NCBI RefSeq assembly: GCF_030272615.1
Contig: NC_081407.1
Coordinates: 441,531,213 to 441,591,212 of the forward strand
DNA from: Cryptomeria japonica
Taxonomy: Eukaryota; Streptophyta; Pinopsida; Cupressales; Cupressaceae
DNA length: 60,000 nucleotides
Direction: 5' to 3'
The notes under the pieces are model-generated. The model did no database searches, had not been told where the DNA came from, and saw only the letters and a list, made by a program, of their open reading frames with translations. The position numbers and the translations under genes are program-made. The first letter of the stretch is position 1, and every line of letters begins with the position of its first letter. Shown here one piece after another: positions 46,254 to 56,400 of the stretch.

Positions 46254-48880
46254 ATGGATCAAGGTTAGTTTTTGTTTATTTTTGTCTTTCTTTCTCATTT
46301 GTTCAATTTGTTTTACATTTTGAATTTAATTTCATTAATTTTGATTAGGTTTTTTTATTTTTTCTTTCAAAAACTAGATTCTTCTAATCCACAACAAGAA
46401 CAACCAAATGCACCTCCTGAAAACCCACAAGAATAACCAAATGCACCTCTAGAAAACCCACAAGAACAACCCCCAATTCCTCCTTTTGACCGCACACCCG
46501 AAACATAGAAGCAATTAATTAATCAGTTAGGACAAAATATGTCTAAAATCAATAGACTGATTGTTAAATTGAAAACTTTTGAACTTGAGCATCATCAATC
46601 CCTCGCCACTAGCCTAGAAACATTAGCTAGTGGTGCCATAGTTGTTTCCACACAAATTACCAAATGGGGAAGCTTTAGGGATAGGTGTCGTCAATTCTAT
46701 GCCGATGGGCTATCATACGATGGAGTAAAAAATAAAAATATTACTAAACAACAAATATGTGCCCTTTTCATTGATCCCAAAACTGGTCAGTCATTACCTC
46801 TTAATGCAAAGAGGTTTCTCATACATTGGTGTACCAATGTGCAGATGAAGAATATTTTTTGGCAGAGGTGGTGGATGGTCTTTGATGATCCACCTTGTAA
46901 TAATTATGAGGTGCCATTATATTTTTTGAGAAAAGTATATTATGAGTTTGTGCTCAATGTGCTACCAAACTATTTTGACATGAGAGAGTTCCATGGTAGA
47001 GGTGGCGGCTCTGCCCAAGATAGACCTGAAGCCTATAGATGATTACCCGCGGAGAGTCGCCGCCCCCTAGCACCCAAACCCAAGGTGTATTAGGTTGTCC
47101 CAGTAGAGCTGAAGGAGTTGATGGAGCTAGAGACTCTTTAGGCGGCCACAATGTTGACTGGTGCCATCATCTAGCATGGGACGTCATTAGCACACCCTAT
47201 TGTATTGGATGATGAGCCATTAGGTGGCAACAGAGAGCCCATCCAACATATGTGTGTCAGTTGCTTGGGGATATGCTTAGCGATAGATGATGCAGCCAGT
47301 GCAGATGGATCCTCATCTCATCTATGCATGATTTGCGGGAGTAGATGTCAGGCCCGCATGGCTGAGGATTTTGCGCTGATAGATGAGTTGATGGACATGG
47401 TGTTTGCCCATGAGCAATAGACACGGGTGTGTTGATTTGAATTCATAGTATATTATTTATCAGTCACTTTAAATTTGTAGTTACATAAATGAATTTTCAT
47501 TTATACATCAATTTAAATTGAAACAAATAATATGCATTTCAGGATGCAGCAGCGGTATCCCATACTCCTCCCCTAGTTACTATAGCTGCAACTTTGATGC
47601 CTAAGGTATAAATTTTGTAACATGTTAAAATAGAATAGTACACTTTGAAATCAAAAAAATACAAGATATACTAACTATCTTTAATGCCTGATCCAATTTT
47701 TGGTTTTTAGGTGTTGACAAGGAACAAAATGTCCCAGATTGATGACATCACGCTCCCAGTGATTGATTTTGGCCTACAAGGCTATACGGTATCATATTTT
47801 GTACAAACCTTTTTATGTATTGTTTTGATGGAATATGCAAGTCATTTCATTTTAGATTTTTAAAATTGTGTTTAATTTATTATCTGTACTAATATCTCAT
47901 GTTAATTTTGTTTTTTTAGGGTACCCCCTTCGCGTCTAGGGCTCGTGCTAAGAAAAAGAATTCCTCGAAGACACCAAAATGTGGGAAGAAGGTAATTGAA
48001 CACATTTTTAGTTGTACAATTGTTTGAAAATGTTGAAATCAAGTATTAATTGGGGTTTGTAGATTGATTAGTGTTTTTTATTTATTTTAAACATGTACAA
48101 CAGTCATTGAGCTATGTGGATTTGTTGAATGCACCTGATTCGCTTGTGGATCAAGAGAGGGTGGAGGTATGTATCTCTACTTTATTTTCTTGATTTCATG
48201 ATTATATGCATGTGTACATGTGAAATTGTGATATATTATAATCTTATTATTTTTTCATATAGGAAATATCCATACCTATTTCATCAATGGTGAACCCTCC
48301 TCCATGCACTGGAGAAGCATCTTAAGATCTGGTACACTTTTGTTTGATATGTAAAATTAATTGTTTTTAACCTTCAATACTTATCATTATATTAATTCTC
48401 TTTAATCTTCGAACATTTATTGTATAGGTAATAGTGATAGTTTCTACATCGATGGTGAGCCATCCTTAGTCCATTGGAGAAGCATCTCAGGCACAGGTAC
48501 GTCATTGTTCTCTATATTATAGCTTTTAAGTGTTTTTGATATATTTATGTTAGTACATTGTATTAATTGTACATTTAATCTACAATAGACCCCTTCATGG
48601 TACGACCATAACGTGGATCCATTTAAGTATGTCTTCAATAAAACTCCTAAGAGTGACAAGGAGAGGAGAGCGAAGACATTAGCTCCTAGATCAGCCAATG
48701 AGGTAATCTATATTTCAATTGCAAAGGAATTATATTTAAATGCATAGTTATGTTGTTAATTGTGAACTATTTTCTACAAAAGAATTCGAACTTGGCTTTT
48801 GAATTGTGGTTTTGCAGCCATCTACAGAGCCACATACTGCATCGAAGAGGCTTGATTTTGATGATCCACCACAAGTTTAG
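46254..48880 (+). pseudogene. ten-exon transposon gene, product unknown
   Basis: Exons with GT-AG borders: 46254-46263, 46378-47426, 47543-47605, 47711-47788, 47920-47991, 48104-48166, 48263-48331, 48428-48496, 48589-48702, 48818-48880; total 1,650 nt, about 549 codons. The frame is continuous across all joins, and every junction after exon 2 is phase 0. Start MDQDSSNPQQ, then about 2.5 copies of an 11-residue NAPPENPQEQP repeat, a helical part, a conserved-looking core (SFRDRCRQFYADGL, KRFLIHWCTNVQMKNIFW) and a possible zinc site (CVSCLGIC and CMICGSRC, about 47252-47350). Small C-terminal exons are basic and Ser/Pro-rich. At least nine in-frame stops, mostly TAG, so it is decayed. The final TAG may also be such a change, with the next stop near 48909. 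Confidence 0.72.
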
Positions 48881-49409
48881 GATCATACAGTGTTAGTTTT
48901 GGTCATAGAATGACCAATACATGTAGATATATTTTACATTTTTATTGTATATCGATTTGGACATGGCATATGCCACATTTTTGTAATATTTGTATTGACT
49001 TGGCAGACATGCCTTTTTATATATATATAAATATCGATATTCGATCCAATAAATGTGTATTGAGTTCATTATTTTGTATTCGTTGTATTTTGTGGTTGTC
49101 CTTTTAAATTTTCATATGTAATCAATAATATGAATATAAACAACAAAAATATGATATAAAACATTGCAATCATGGAATATGATTTGATAAAATTTCTAAA
49201 ATATTGAATTAACCCCACAAAACTCCTTGTATTCAGTTCATTATTATGTATTCGTTGTATTTGGTGGCTTCCCTTTTATAAATTTAAATGAATATTTCCA
49301 TATGTAATCAACAATATGAATATAAACAACAAAAATTGACAATATGAATATAAACAACAATATGTGTTTGGTGCGAGAGTACCCTCACACTCGCAATGGT
49401 CAAATTTTG
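48881..49409. other. AT-rich intergenic stretch with a direct duplication
   Basis: No gene seen. About 105 bases at 49047-49152 (TTGTATTCGTTGTATTTTGT, then TATGTAATCAATAATATGAA) recur at 49226-49338 with small indels. A TATATATATA run lies near 49019. Confidence 0.7.
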
Positions 49410-50966
49410 TTTGTCATGTGCACAAACCAACATCATGAGTGTGTCCAAGTGGGTAGGTTTATGCTAGGCATTCCCTTGTTGTGCATCCCAAAGCGTTAGA
49501 ACGTCGAGAGTCATACCATACCGGTACGATCTCTCAAGTGCCCTGAGTCCAAAAAATTATCAAAATTTGACAGAATTTTTCTTCAAATCCAGGACACATA
49601 TGGTCAATCCATTTGAACCCATGGGGTTGCGTGAGGCTCCTCTACAATGGCCTATCTCAGTTTTTGATGACTCAGAGCCATTTTCAATTGGTAGCCTTTT
49701 TTTGCCTACTGCAAAAACTGTCAGTTGCATGCAATGCAAAGTTGTAAGACTAGCTAGAATTGATTCAGTTCGTCGTGTGCACAAACTGATGTCATGAGCA
49801 CATCCAAGTGGGCAGGTTTACGCTAGGCATGCCCCTGTCATGCATCCCAAAGCATTGGAATGTTGAGAGTCATACTGTACCAGGGCGATCTCTCAAGTGC
49901 CATGAGTCCAAAAAATTATCAAAATTTGATGGACTCTTTCTTCAAATTCATAACACATATGGTCAATCCATTTCAACCCGTGGGGTTGCATGAGGCTCCT
50001 CTACAATTTCCTATCTTGATTTTTGATGAATCAAAGCCATTTTCAATTGGTAGCATTTTTCCTCCTGCTGCAAAAACTATCAATTGCATGCAATGCAAAG
50101 TTGCAAGATTGGCTAGAATTGATTTGGTTTGTCATGTACACAAACCGATGTTGTGAGCACATCTAGGTGCATAGTTTTACACTAGGCATGCCCCTTTCAT
50201 GTATCCCAAAGCACCAGAATGTCAAGAGTCATACCGTACCTGTGCGATCTCTCAAGTGCCCTGAGTCCAAAAAATTGTCAAAATTTGACGGGCTATTTCT
50301 TCAAATACAGGACACATATGGTCAATCCATTTGAACCCATGGGGTCATGTGAGGCTCCTCTACAATGGCCTATCTTTTTTTTCGATGACTCATAGCCATT
50401 TTCAATTGGTAGCATTTTTTTGCCTACTGCAAAAACCGTTAGTCGCATGCAATGAAAAGTTGCAAGATTGGCTAGAACTGATTCAGTTTGTCATGTGCAC
50501 AAACTGACACCGTGAGCATGTTTGGGTGGGCAGGTTTACACTAGACATGCCCCTATCATGCATCCCAAAGTGCCAAAACATCAAGAGTCATACCGTATCG
50601 ATGCTATCTCTCAAGTGCCCTGAGTCCACAAAATTGTCAAAATTTGATAGACTATTTCTTCAAATCCAAGACACATATGTTCAATTCGTTTGAACCCGTG
50701 GGGTTGCATGAGGCTCCTCTAAAATGTCCTATCTTCGTTTTTGATGAATCGGAGCCATTTTCAATTGGTAGCATTTTTTCGCCTGCTGCAAAAGTCGTCA
50801 GTTGCATGCATTGCAAAGTTGCGGGATTGGGTAGAGTTGATTCGGTTTGTCGTGTTCACAAACCGACATCACGAGCGTATCCGGGTGGGAATTTTTACAC
50901 TAGGCATGCCCCTATTTTGCATCCCAAAGCACTAGAATGTCGAGAGTCATGCCCTACCGACGCAAT
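49410..50966. repeat. tandem array, 359-bp unit, about 4.3 copies
   Basis: The phrase GAGAGTCAT (or AAGAGTCAT) recurs at 49506, 49865, 50224, 50583 and 50942, exactly 359 bases each time. Units carry TCTCTCAAGTGCCCTGAGTC, GGACACATATGGTCAATCC, GTTGCATGCAATGCAAAGTT and GGCATGCCCC. Copies differ by scattered substitutions but almost no net indels. The open frames in it (about 60-110 codons, reading SFFKSRTHM and VARLARID) follow the repeat and show no known domain. Confidence 0.92.
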
Positions 50967-51245
50967 GTAGAAGTTGCTTGACAACTTTTTTAACAATTTT
51001 TTTGACAACAATGACAATTTTTGCTCAAATTGTATCTAGTCTCAATGTATGACCCCTATGACCCGATAATGACTCAAATGATTCTCCATGATTATACAAG
51101 AATTAAGAATGCTCATGATTGACCAGGGACACATCACATATACTCAAAACATAGTCACAAAACATTGTCACATATTATTCAAAAATTTGCCTCTAAATAT
51201 GGTCAAATCAGCTCTTGGCTATTTGATTATACAAAAAAATGTCTT

Positions 51246-51397
51246 ACAAATCATCTCATGGGCTTTTATACAAAATTTGACATTACAATATGTGCGATTC
51301 AGCTCATCATCATTTTAATATACAAATCATCTCATGGGCTTTTATACAAAATTTGGCATTACAATATGTGTGATTCAACTCATCGCCATTTTAATAT
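51246..51397. repeat. 76-bp tandem duplication
   Basis: ACAAATCATCTCATGGGCTT at 51246 recurs at 51322, with the intervening ATTACAATATGTGNGATTCA shared. Two copies. Confidence 0.88.
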
Positions 51398-51412
51398 ACA
51401 AAATTTCTGAAA

Positions 51413-51536
51413 GAAACTAGTTTTGTACCAATTTCATATGTGTTCTCCAAATGTATGCATCTTGGTAAACACTTGAAACTAGTTTCGTACCAATTTCATG
51501 TGTGCTCTCTAAATGCAACCATCATGTCTATTACAC
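51413..51536. repeat. 62-bp tandem duplication
   Basis: GAAACTAGTTTTGTACCAAT at 51413 recurs at 51475 as GAAACTAGTTTCGTACCAAT; the copies continue through TTTCATRTGTGYTCTC. The right copy overlaps the downstream edge of the transposase-like gene, so the gene end is probably rearranged. Confidence 0.82.
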
Positions 51537-52732
51537 AGCACACTTGAAATAAATTCTCTTACCAACTTAGGAGGTGCTTGTATATTACATTCCTGCAAAA
51601 GATCATTAGTGTGCAAAGTAGAACAAATATGATGAAAAATATCATAATGCATGGAAAATTCAATATGCATCCTACAACAACACGTGGTGTGTACATGATT
51701 AATTTTAATATAAAAACATTTTACCATTTCAAAAAATCTTTGAGAAATTCTTATTTGAGGAAACTTTTGAAGGAATCTTTCATAAAATTTAGTTTGAGTC
51801 ATATCCAAATAGTGTTTGGTATGTGGCTCACGATTTGTAGACCCAATTCGCCTTTTAACAACATCTCTTTAGTTGGGCAAAACTCTTATGTTGTCATGCC
51901 AAAAAATTTCAATTAATATTTTTAGTGCATCAACAACAACCTTGTCTTTGCATGGTAGTCTACCCGAGAATGCCCAAAGAGAATTATTGTTAGGTTCCTC
52001 TATTTTTTCCCACCTCTTCAATGCTTTACTGAATGTTGTTCTACTAACATTTAATGACTTACTTGTTTTTCTTATCAAATGATCTTTTTTTATTTTCTTT
52101 CTCATTATGGTTGATGTAATGACACGTCAAGTAGCATTAGAATCTTTAGTACATGATTTTGAGCCAATAGCTTGATATGCATCAAATAGATTTCTCACAA
52201 TAGTTCTTTCACTATTACTTTCAGATGATATTAGGCCTAGAATTTTCATCGTCTCTCTAAAATTCAAATTTTTAATCATTTGAACAATTAATTGACATCT
52301 TGCGGTTTGATTTAAGTTTTCAAAATAGTTTTTCCATATTCTTTTAACCATTCTCCTACAAGTTCATTCATTCATTTTATTGGGCATTGGCTTCAATATA
52401 TTCTCATCAATCTCAATTAGATACTTTGGTTTCCTACAAATTATTCTAGGAGGTGTTAACATCGGTGCATTATATACATTCAATTCATGAAATAGAGAAG
52501 GTGTATGTTCATCATTTAATTGATTATCCAATTCAGTATCTTCTTCAATTGCATTAGGTTCATACGGTAAATCAAATGTCTCTTCTTCAATTTCATTAGG
52601 TGCATTATATTAGTTTGGTAAATCGAATTGAGATGTTGAGGATTACATACCTTCTTCTCCCATTGTTCTTATGTCATGCAATTTCTTCATATGTTGCCTT
52701 TGTCTTTCCTTTTGAGCCTCTCGTTGTTCCAT
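51509..52732 (-). pseudogene. transposase-like gene, probably 3'-truncated
   Basis: One minus-strand frame from ATG 52732 (MEQREAQKERQRQHMKKL) to a TAG at 51509, about 407 codons, broken by five stops. Order: a basic start, a Glu-rich repeat-like part (FDLPN, NEIEEETFDLPYEPN), ILKPMPNKMNE, a helical block (RMVKRIWKNYFENL), a helix-turn-helix-like segment (LIRKTSKSLNVSRTTFSKAL), then DNIRVLPN, TKFYERFLQKFPQIRISQRFF and a Cys/His cluster TCCCRMHIEF. I recall similar Cys/His-containing proteins from non-flowering plants but cannot name the family from memory with confidence. The expected catalytic C-terminus is not visible. Confidence 0.6.
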
Positions 52733-53075
52733 CGTTCCTCACTTGTTCTTTTCCATGGTTGATATCGGTTGTCCTAAATAGAATCATATTACATATATAT
52801 GTAAAAAAAAGTTCATAAACAAACAAATAACCATAAATATGCATCTTATCACTATTTTTTGGAATCAAACTATTAAACAATCATAATACTATTGACAAAA
52901 CTAATAAGAACAACAATTCAATCATTTGAAATCATGCAAAAACAAAAAAATCGCTTACTTCTATGTATAAAATAGTGATAGAAGTGCAGACACAGTTCTA
53001 GTGGGGTCTTCAACGACCTCAAAAACTTCTTTTGAAGCCATTGAGGCTCTTCGGCAACTAAAACTATGTCTATGT

Positions 53076-53342
53076 ACTGTGTACGCGCTACATTAATAAC
53101 TGTGTACACACTGTTAGTCCGTAAAATGTTGGCAAGCCCAACGGTATTCTTTTTTCCCATTCTGTATTAATAAGTAGTGCGTACGCACTCCTAAGCCTAA
53201 AATTTTTTATTGTAGGGTAGCAAATAATGGGCTCAGTACCCCGTATGTGCTTATAAGTAATAAGAACCACATACGTGCTCCTATGCCTTAAAAAAGTTAT
53301 GGAAGGGTAGTGAACTAATAATTTCAGTACCACGTACGCGCT
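53076..53342. repeat. right palindromic-motif array
   Basis: Six copies of the motif seen at the left end: 53076 (ACTGTGTACGCGCT), 53099 (ACTGTGTACACACT), 53176 (AGTGCGTACGCACT, a perfect palindrome), 53238, 53266 and 53329 (ACCACGTACGCGCT). Spacing is irregular here. Confidence 0.8.
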
Positions 53343-53372
53343 ATTGGTAGTAGAAAAAATGTGAATGAAAAG

Positions 53373-53571
53373 GAGGGAGGGAGAGAGAGAGAGAGAGGGA
53401 GAGGGGGGAGAGTAGGGGGAAGGGAGAGAGGAGGGGGGCGGAAGGGAAGGAGGGAGGGAGAGAGGGAGAGAAAAGGGGGAGGGTGGGAGAGAAGAGGGGT
53501 ATGGAGGAAGGGAGAGGGAGAGTAGGGGGGAGGGAGGGAGAGGAAAGGGGGGATGGAGGGAGAGGGGGAGG

Positions 53572-53661
<90 letters not shown>

Positions 53662-54042
53662 AAGAGGGAGAGAGGGAGAGAAGAGGAGGGTGGGTGGGAG
53701 AGAAGAACTAGTATGGAGGAAGGGAGAGCGAGAGTACGGTGGAGGGAGAGAGGAGGCAAGGAGGGAGAGGGAGAGAGGGAGAGAGAGAGGGGGGGAGGGA
53801 GGGAGAGGGGGGAGGGAGGGAGAGGGGGGAGGGAGGGGAGGGGGAGGAAGAGAGAGAGAGGGAGAGAGAGGGGGGGAAGGGAAGGTAGAGAGACGAAGAG
53901 AGGTAGAGAGGTAGAGGGAGGGAGAGAGGGACAGAAGAGGGGGGAGGGTGGGATAGAAGAAGGGGTATGGAGGAAGGGAGAGGGAGAGTAGGGTGGAGGG
54001 AGAGAGGAGGGAAGAAGGGAGAGGGAGAGAGGGAGAGAGATG

Positions 54043-54078
<36 letters not shown>

Positions 54079-54190
54079 GGAGAGGAAGAGAGAGAGGGAA
54101 GGAGGGAGATGGAGAGAGAGGGGGAGGGAAGGTAGAGAGAGGGAGAGAGGTGGAGGGAGGGAGAGAGGGAGAGAAGAAGGGGGAGGGAGG
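53373..54190. repeat. purine-rich (GGGAGA)n microsatellite
   Basis: Over 800 bases of G and A only or nearly so, with pure (GA)n runs near 53575-53655 and 54045-54075 and GGGAGGGAGA units elsewhere. The long minus-strand Ser/Leu/Pro-rich frame and the plus-strand Glu/Arg/Gly frames are by-products. Confidence 0.95.
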
Positions 54191-54745
54191 GACCTATAAT
54201 GACACCAAATAGCACACCATAGGACCTATAACGACATCAAATAGTGTCCTAAGGGTCATATGGCATCCTATGACCCCTTAGGACACCATATGGTGTTGTT
54301 ATGTGCTGTATGGTGTCTTAAGGGGTCATATGGTATCCTAAGGGGTCACAAGACACCATATGACCTCTTAGGAAACAATACAACCTCTAATGACACCTAA
54401 GGGGTCATATGGTGGGCTAATAAAATGAGATATCGAATCTAGGACACAATATGACCCCTAACAACATCTAAGGGGTCATAGGGTGTCCTAAGGGGTCATA
54501 TGACACTATATTATCCCTTAGCACACCATAGGACCTATAATGACACCAAATGGGGTCCTAAGGGGTCATTAAACACCATATGACCCTTTAGAACACCATA
54601 TGGTGTTGTTATGGGTCATTGGTGTCCCAAGGGGTCATATGGCATCCTATGACCCCTTAGGACACCATATGGTGTTGTTATGGGTTGTATGGTGTCTTAA
54701 GGGGTCATATGGTGTCTTAACAGGTCACATGACACCATATGACTG
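54191..54745. repeat. palindrome-rich repeat block (GGGTCATATGGTGTCC type)
   Basis: Many copies, in both orientations, of phrases such as AAGGGGTCATATGGTGTC and its reverse GGACACCATATGACCCCTTA. There is also a longer near-direct repeat: GACCTATAATGACACCAAAT at 54191 and 54532 (341 apart), and GGCATCCTATGACCCCTTAG near 54258 and 54640. No coding signal. It lies between two purine-rich tracts. Confidence 0.9.
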
Positions 54746-54767
54746 ATCTGGATTGTGACTATAGAAA

Positions 54768-54955
54768 TTATAGAAGAAGAGAAAGAGGGAGGGAGAGAAG
54801 AAGAGAAAGAGGGATGGGGTATGGAGGAAGGGAGAAGGGGAGAGAGCAAGAGAGAGAGGGATGGGATATGGAGGAAGAGAGAGAGAGAGAGGGATGGGAT
54901 ATGGAGGAAGAGAGAGAGAGAGAGAAGAAGGAGGGGTGAGGGAGAGGAAGAGATA
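54768..54955. repeat. second purine-rich tract
   Basis: AGAAGAGAAAGAGGGAGGGAG and GGGATGGGATATGGAGGAAG units, the latter three times (near 54810, 54860, 54890). It ends GAGATATCAAATCCAGGACACAATAT, a phrase also at 54427, inside the preceding block. Confidence 0.9.
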
Positions 54956-55700
54956 TCAAATCCAGGACACAATATAACACCCTTGTTTAGTGCAACTTAT
55001 GCTTCGCGCACAAATAGGTACCTAATTTTCAAGATGTGCTCAATTGGAAAAATCATAAAAAAAAATACTCAACAAAAAATATAAAAAAATACACATCTTC
55101 TAGTGCTCACTATTAACTATCTTTCTGCCAAAGGATTTGTCAAAATACTAAATCTAACTATGACTTTTTTGATGCGCACGTCAAACACTATGTTATGTTT
55201 TTTCAAAAAAAATCAGGTTCAGTTTTTTGTCCGCGAAGGATTTGACCCCCTTAATATTATCCAATTTTGAAAAAGTTTAGTAGTTTGGAAACTAGATTCA
55301 AAGTACTATAATATTTGTTCTTTGATTATCTTCATATCTTGAGAGGATGACTTTCAAATTTTGCCTCCAAGTTCAGGTTCACTTGATTTCAGAAAAAAAA
55401 TAGTGCCCACTTATACCCCCCTTTTTTACCACCATCTTTGTGCACTTACCCATGGATGTTCGTATACTATTCCAAATCTCCCATTCTTGCACGAGAATGG
55501 AGGATGATGTAGAATTGGACTTTACGCCTACTTCCTTGTCAGTATTTATTATAGGCAGCAATATCTGCGGGAATTCCACCTTGAGCCTTCCTCTCATATC
55601 TCACATCTAGTGACCATGACCTAGAGTTCCTCATCAAGCCTCTGATCCAAGTCACATGATACCCATCATCAGAGACAAAGGCCTACCATCTTCATACTAG
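54956..55700. other. unassigned stretch
   Basis: No gene or clear repeat structure seen. A 72-codon minus-strand frame at 55379-55597 has no recognisable motif. Confidence 0.4.
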
Positions 55701-55718
55701 TTACATAAAATCTAGAAG

Positions 55719-55960
55719 CTAAGGTGAAGCCCCTACTCCCACCCAAGTAGTATGAACAGAAAGATCAAATGCAGACCCATCAATTACATTCCATAAGGCA
55801 ACGTCTCTTTGAAGTATTCTCTCAAATAGTTTACATGCATCGTCTATGGTTCCACAATTTGCATATACATCTAATTCCATTTGCAAAGATAGAATTTGGA
55901 AAAAATCTCCATGCTTTATGCTTTGATAGACATCCAAACTTATTTCACTTTGTGTGTGCT
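55719..55960 (-). pseudogene. PPR protein gene fragment
   Basis: A minus-strand frame with DVYANCGTIDDACKLFERIL followed by QRDVALWNVIDG, a clear PLS-class PPR repeat of the form YAKCGxIxxAxxLFxxMxxRDVxxWNxxIxG. Only about one and a half repeats are open, and the sequence before and after loses the pattern. In intact genes such repeats bind organelle RNA for editing or processing. Confidence 0.72.
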
Positions 55961-56089
55961 AGGTTGATGTTGGTAAGTATTACAAAGTTGGAATTACACC
56001 TAAAAATTGCATTTGCATCGAGCGTTTCTAGAGACTAATGAACAAAAAATTTCATGCTTTTCTATCAATGTTGCAGTTAAATAGTTTGT

Positions 56090-56400
56090 TGCCCCGTCTA
56101 TGATTTCCAAAAATCACATGTATTATGCCTAATCAATTCCATGTCTGACAAAATTTATATTGATGGATGCCCATGCATTGTTTCAGTGTTCTGATTACTT
56201 GAAAAAAGGTGGCGGATTTTGGTTTTATATCTATTGGTGGTATCTACTTTAAATTTATGAAGCATTTTCAACAACTCCATTTGATATGACTTACACAGTC
56301 TTTGCATTCCATGAGATAACATCTTTGTAGCATTCTATCAAATGGTTAATGTGCTTTGTCTATGCCTCCACATTCTACGTGAGTAAAACAGTTCACGCGC
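56090..56400 (-). pseudogene. decayed PPR gene fragment
   Basis: The minus strand shows THVECGGIDKAH, a TAA, then PFDRMLQ and, after a one-base shift, DVISWNA (56295-56395), followed downstream by a helical piece ending near a HGH phrase. It is similar at the DNA level to the fossil at 42570-42660 (CATTCTATCAA, TGTCTAT). It may be part of the same ancestral gene as 55719-55960. Confidence 0.6.

Larger units (their letters stand above)
45925..53342. mobile_element. probable DNA transposon, family unassigned
   Basis: Two clusters of a palindromic motif around GTAC (consensus AGYGCGTACGCRCT) lie at 45925-46130 and 53076-53342 and bracket two facing genes: a ten-exon plus-strand gene and a transposase-like minus-strand gene. 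Subterminal arrays of a short motif plus paired genes are the pattern of plant DNA transposons such as CACTA, but no RT, LTR, primer site, clear terminal inverted repeat or target duplication was found. The listed edges are the outermost motifs, not proven ends. Both genes carry stops. Confidence 0.6.

Noticed and set aside
49410-50966. CRISPR-like array
   Set aside because: The 359-bp units are repeated throughout with no short-repeat/spacer layout, and the DNA is eukaryotic.
49567-50970. Small repeated ORFs (about 60-110 codons) in the 359-bp array as a gene family
   Set aside because: The frames recur only because the DNA repeats, with stops at differing places and no recognisable domain.
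52618-52660. Intron after the first codons of the transposase-like gene (GTATGT at the minus-strand 52651 junction)
   Set aside because: The reading frame continues straight through with only two TAA codons and keeps a repeated FDLPN/YNAPNE-type pattern, so a single exon is simpler.
53088-54215. 375-codon minus-strand frame rich in Ser, Leu and Pro, and matching plus-strand Glu/Arg/Gly frames
   Set aside because: Produced by the GA/CT microsatellite; no stop codons arise in such repeats, and several frames are open at once.
54191-54745. CRISPR-like or terminator-like hairpins
   Set aside because: Inverted phrases occur without regular spacing or unique spacers, in a eukaryotic repeat block.
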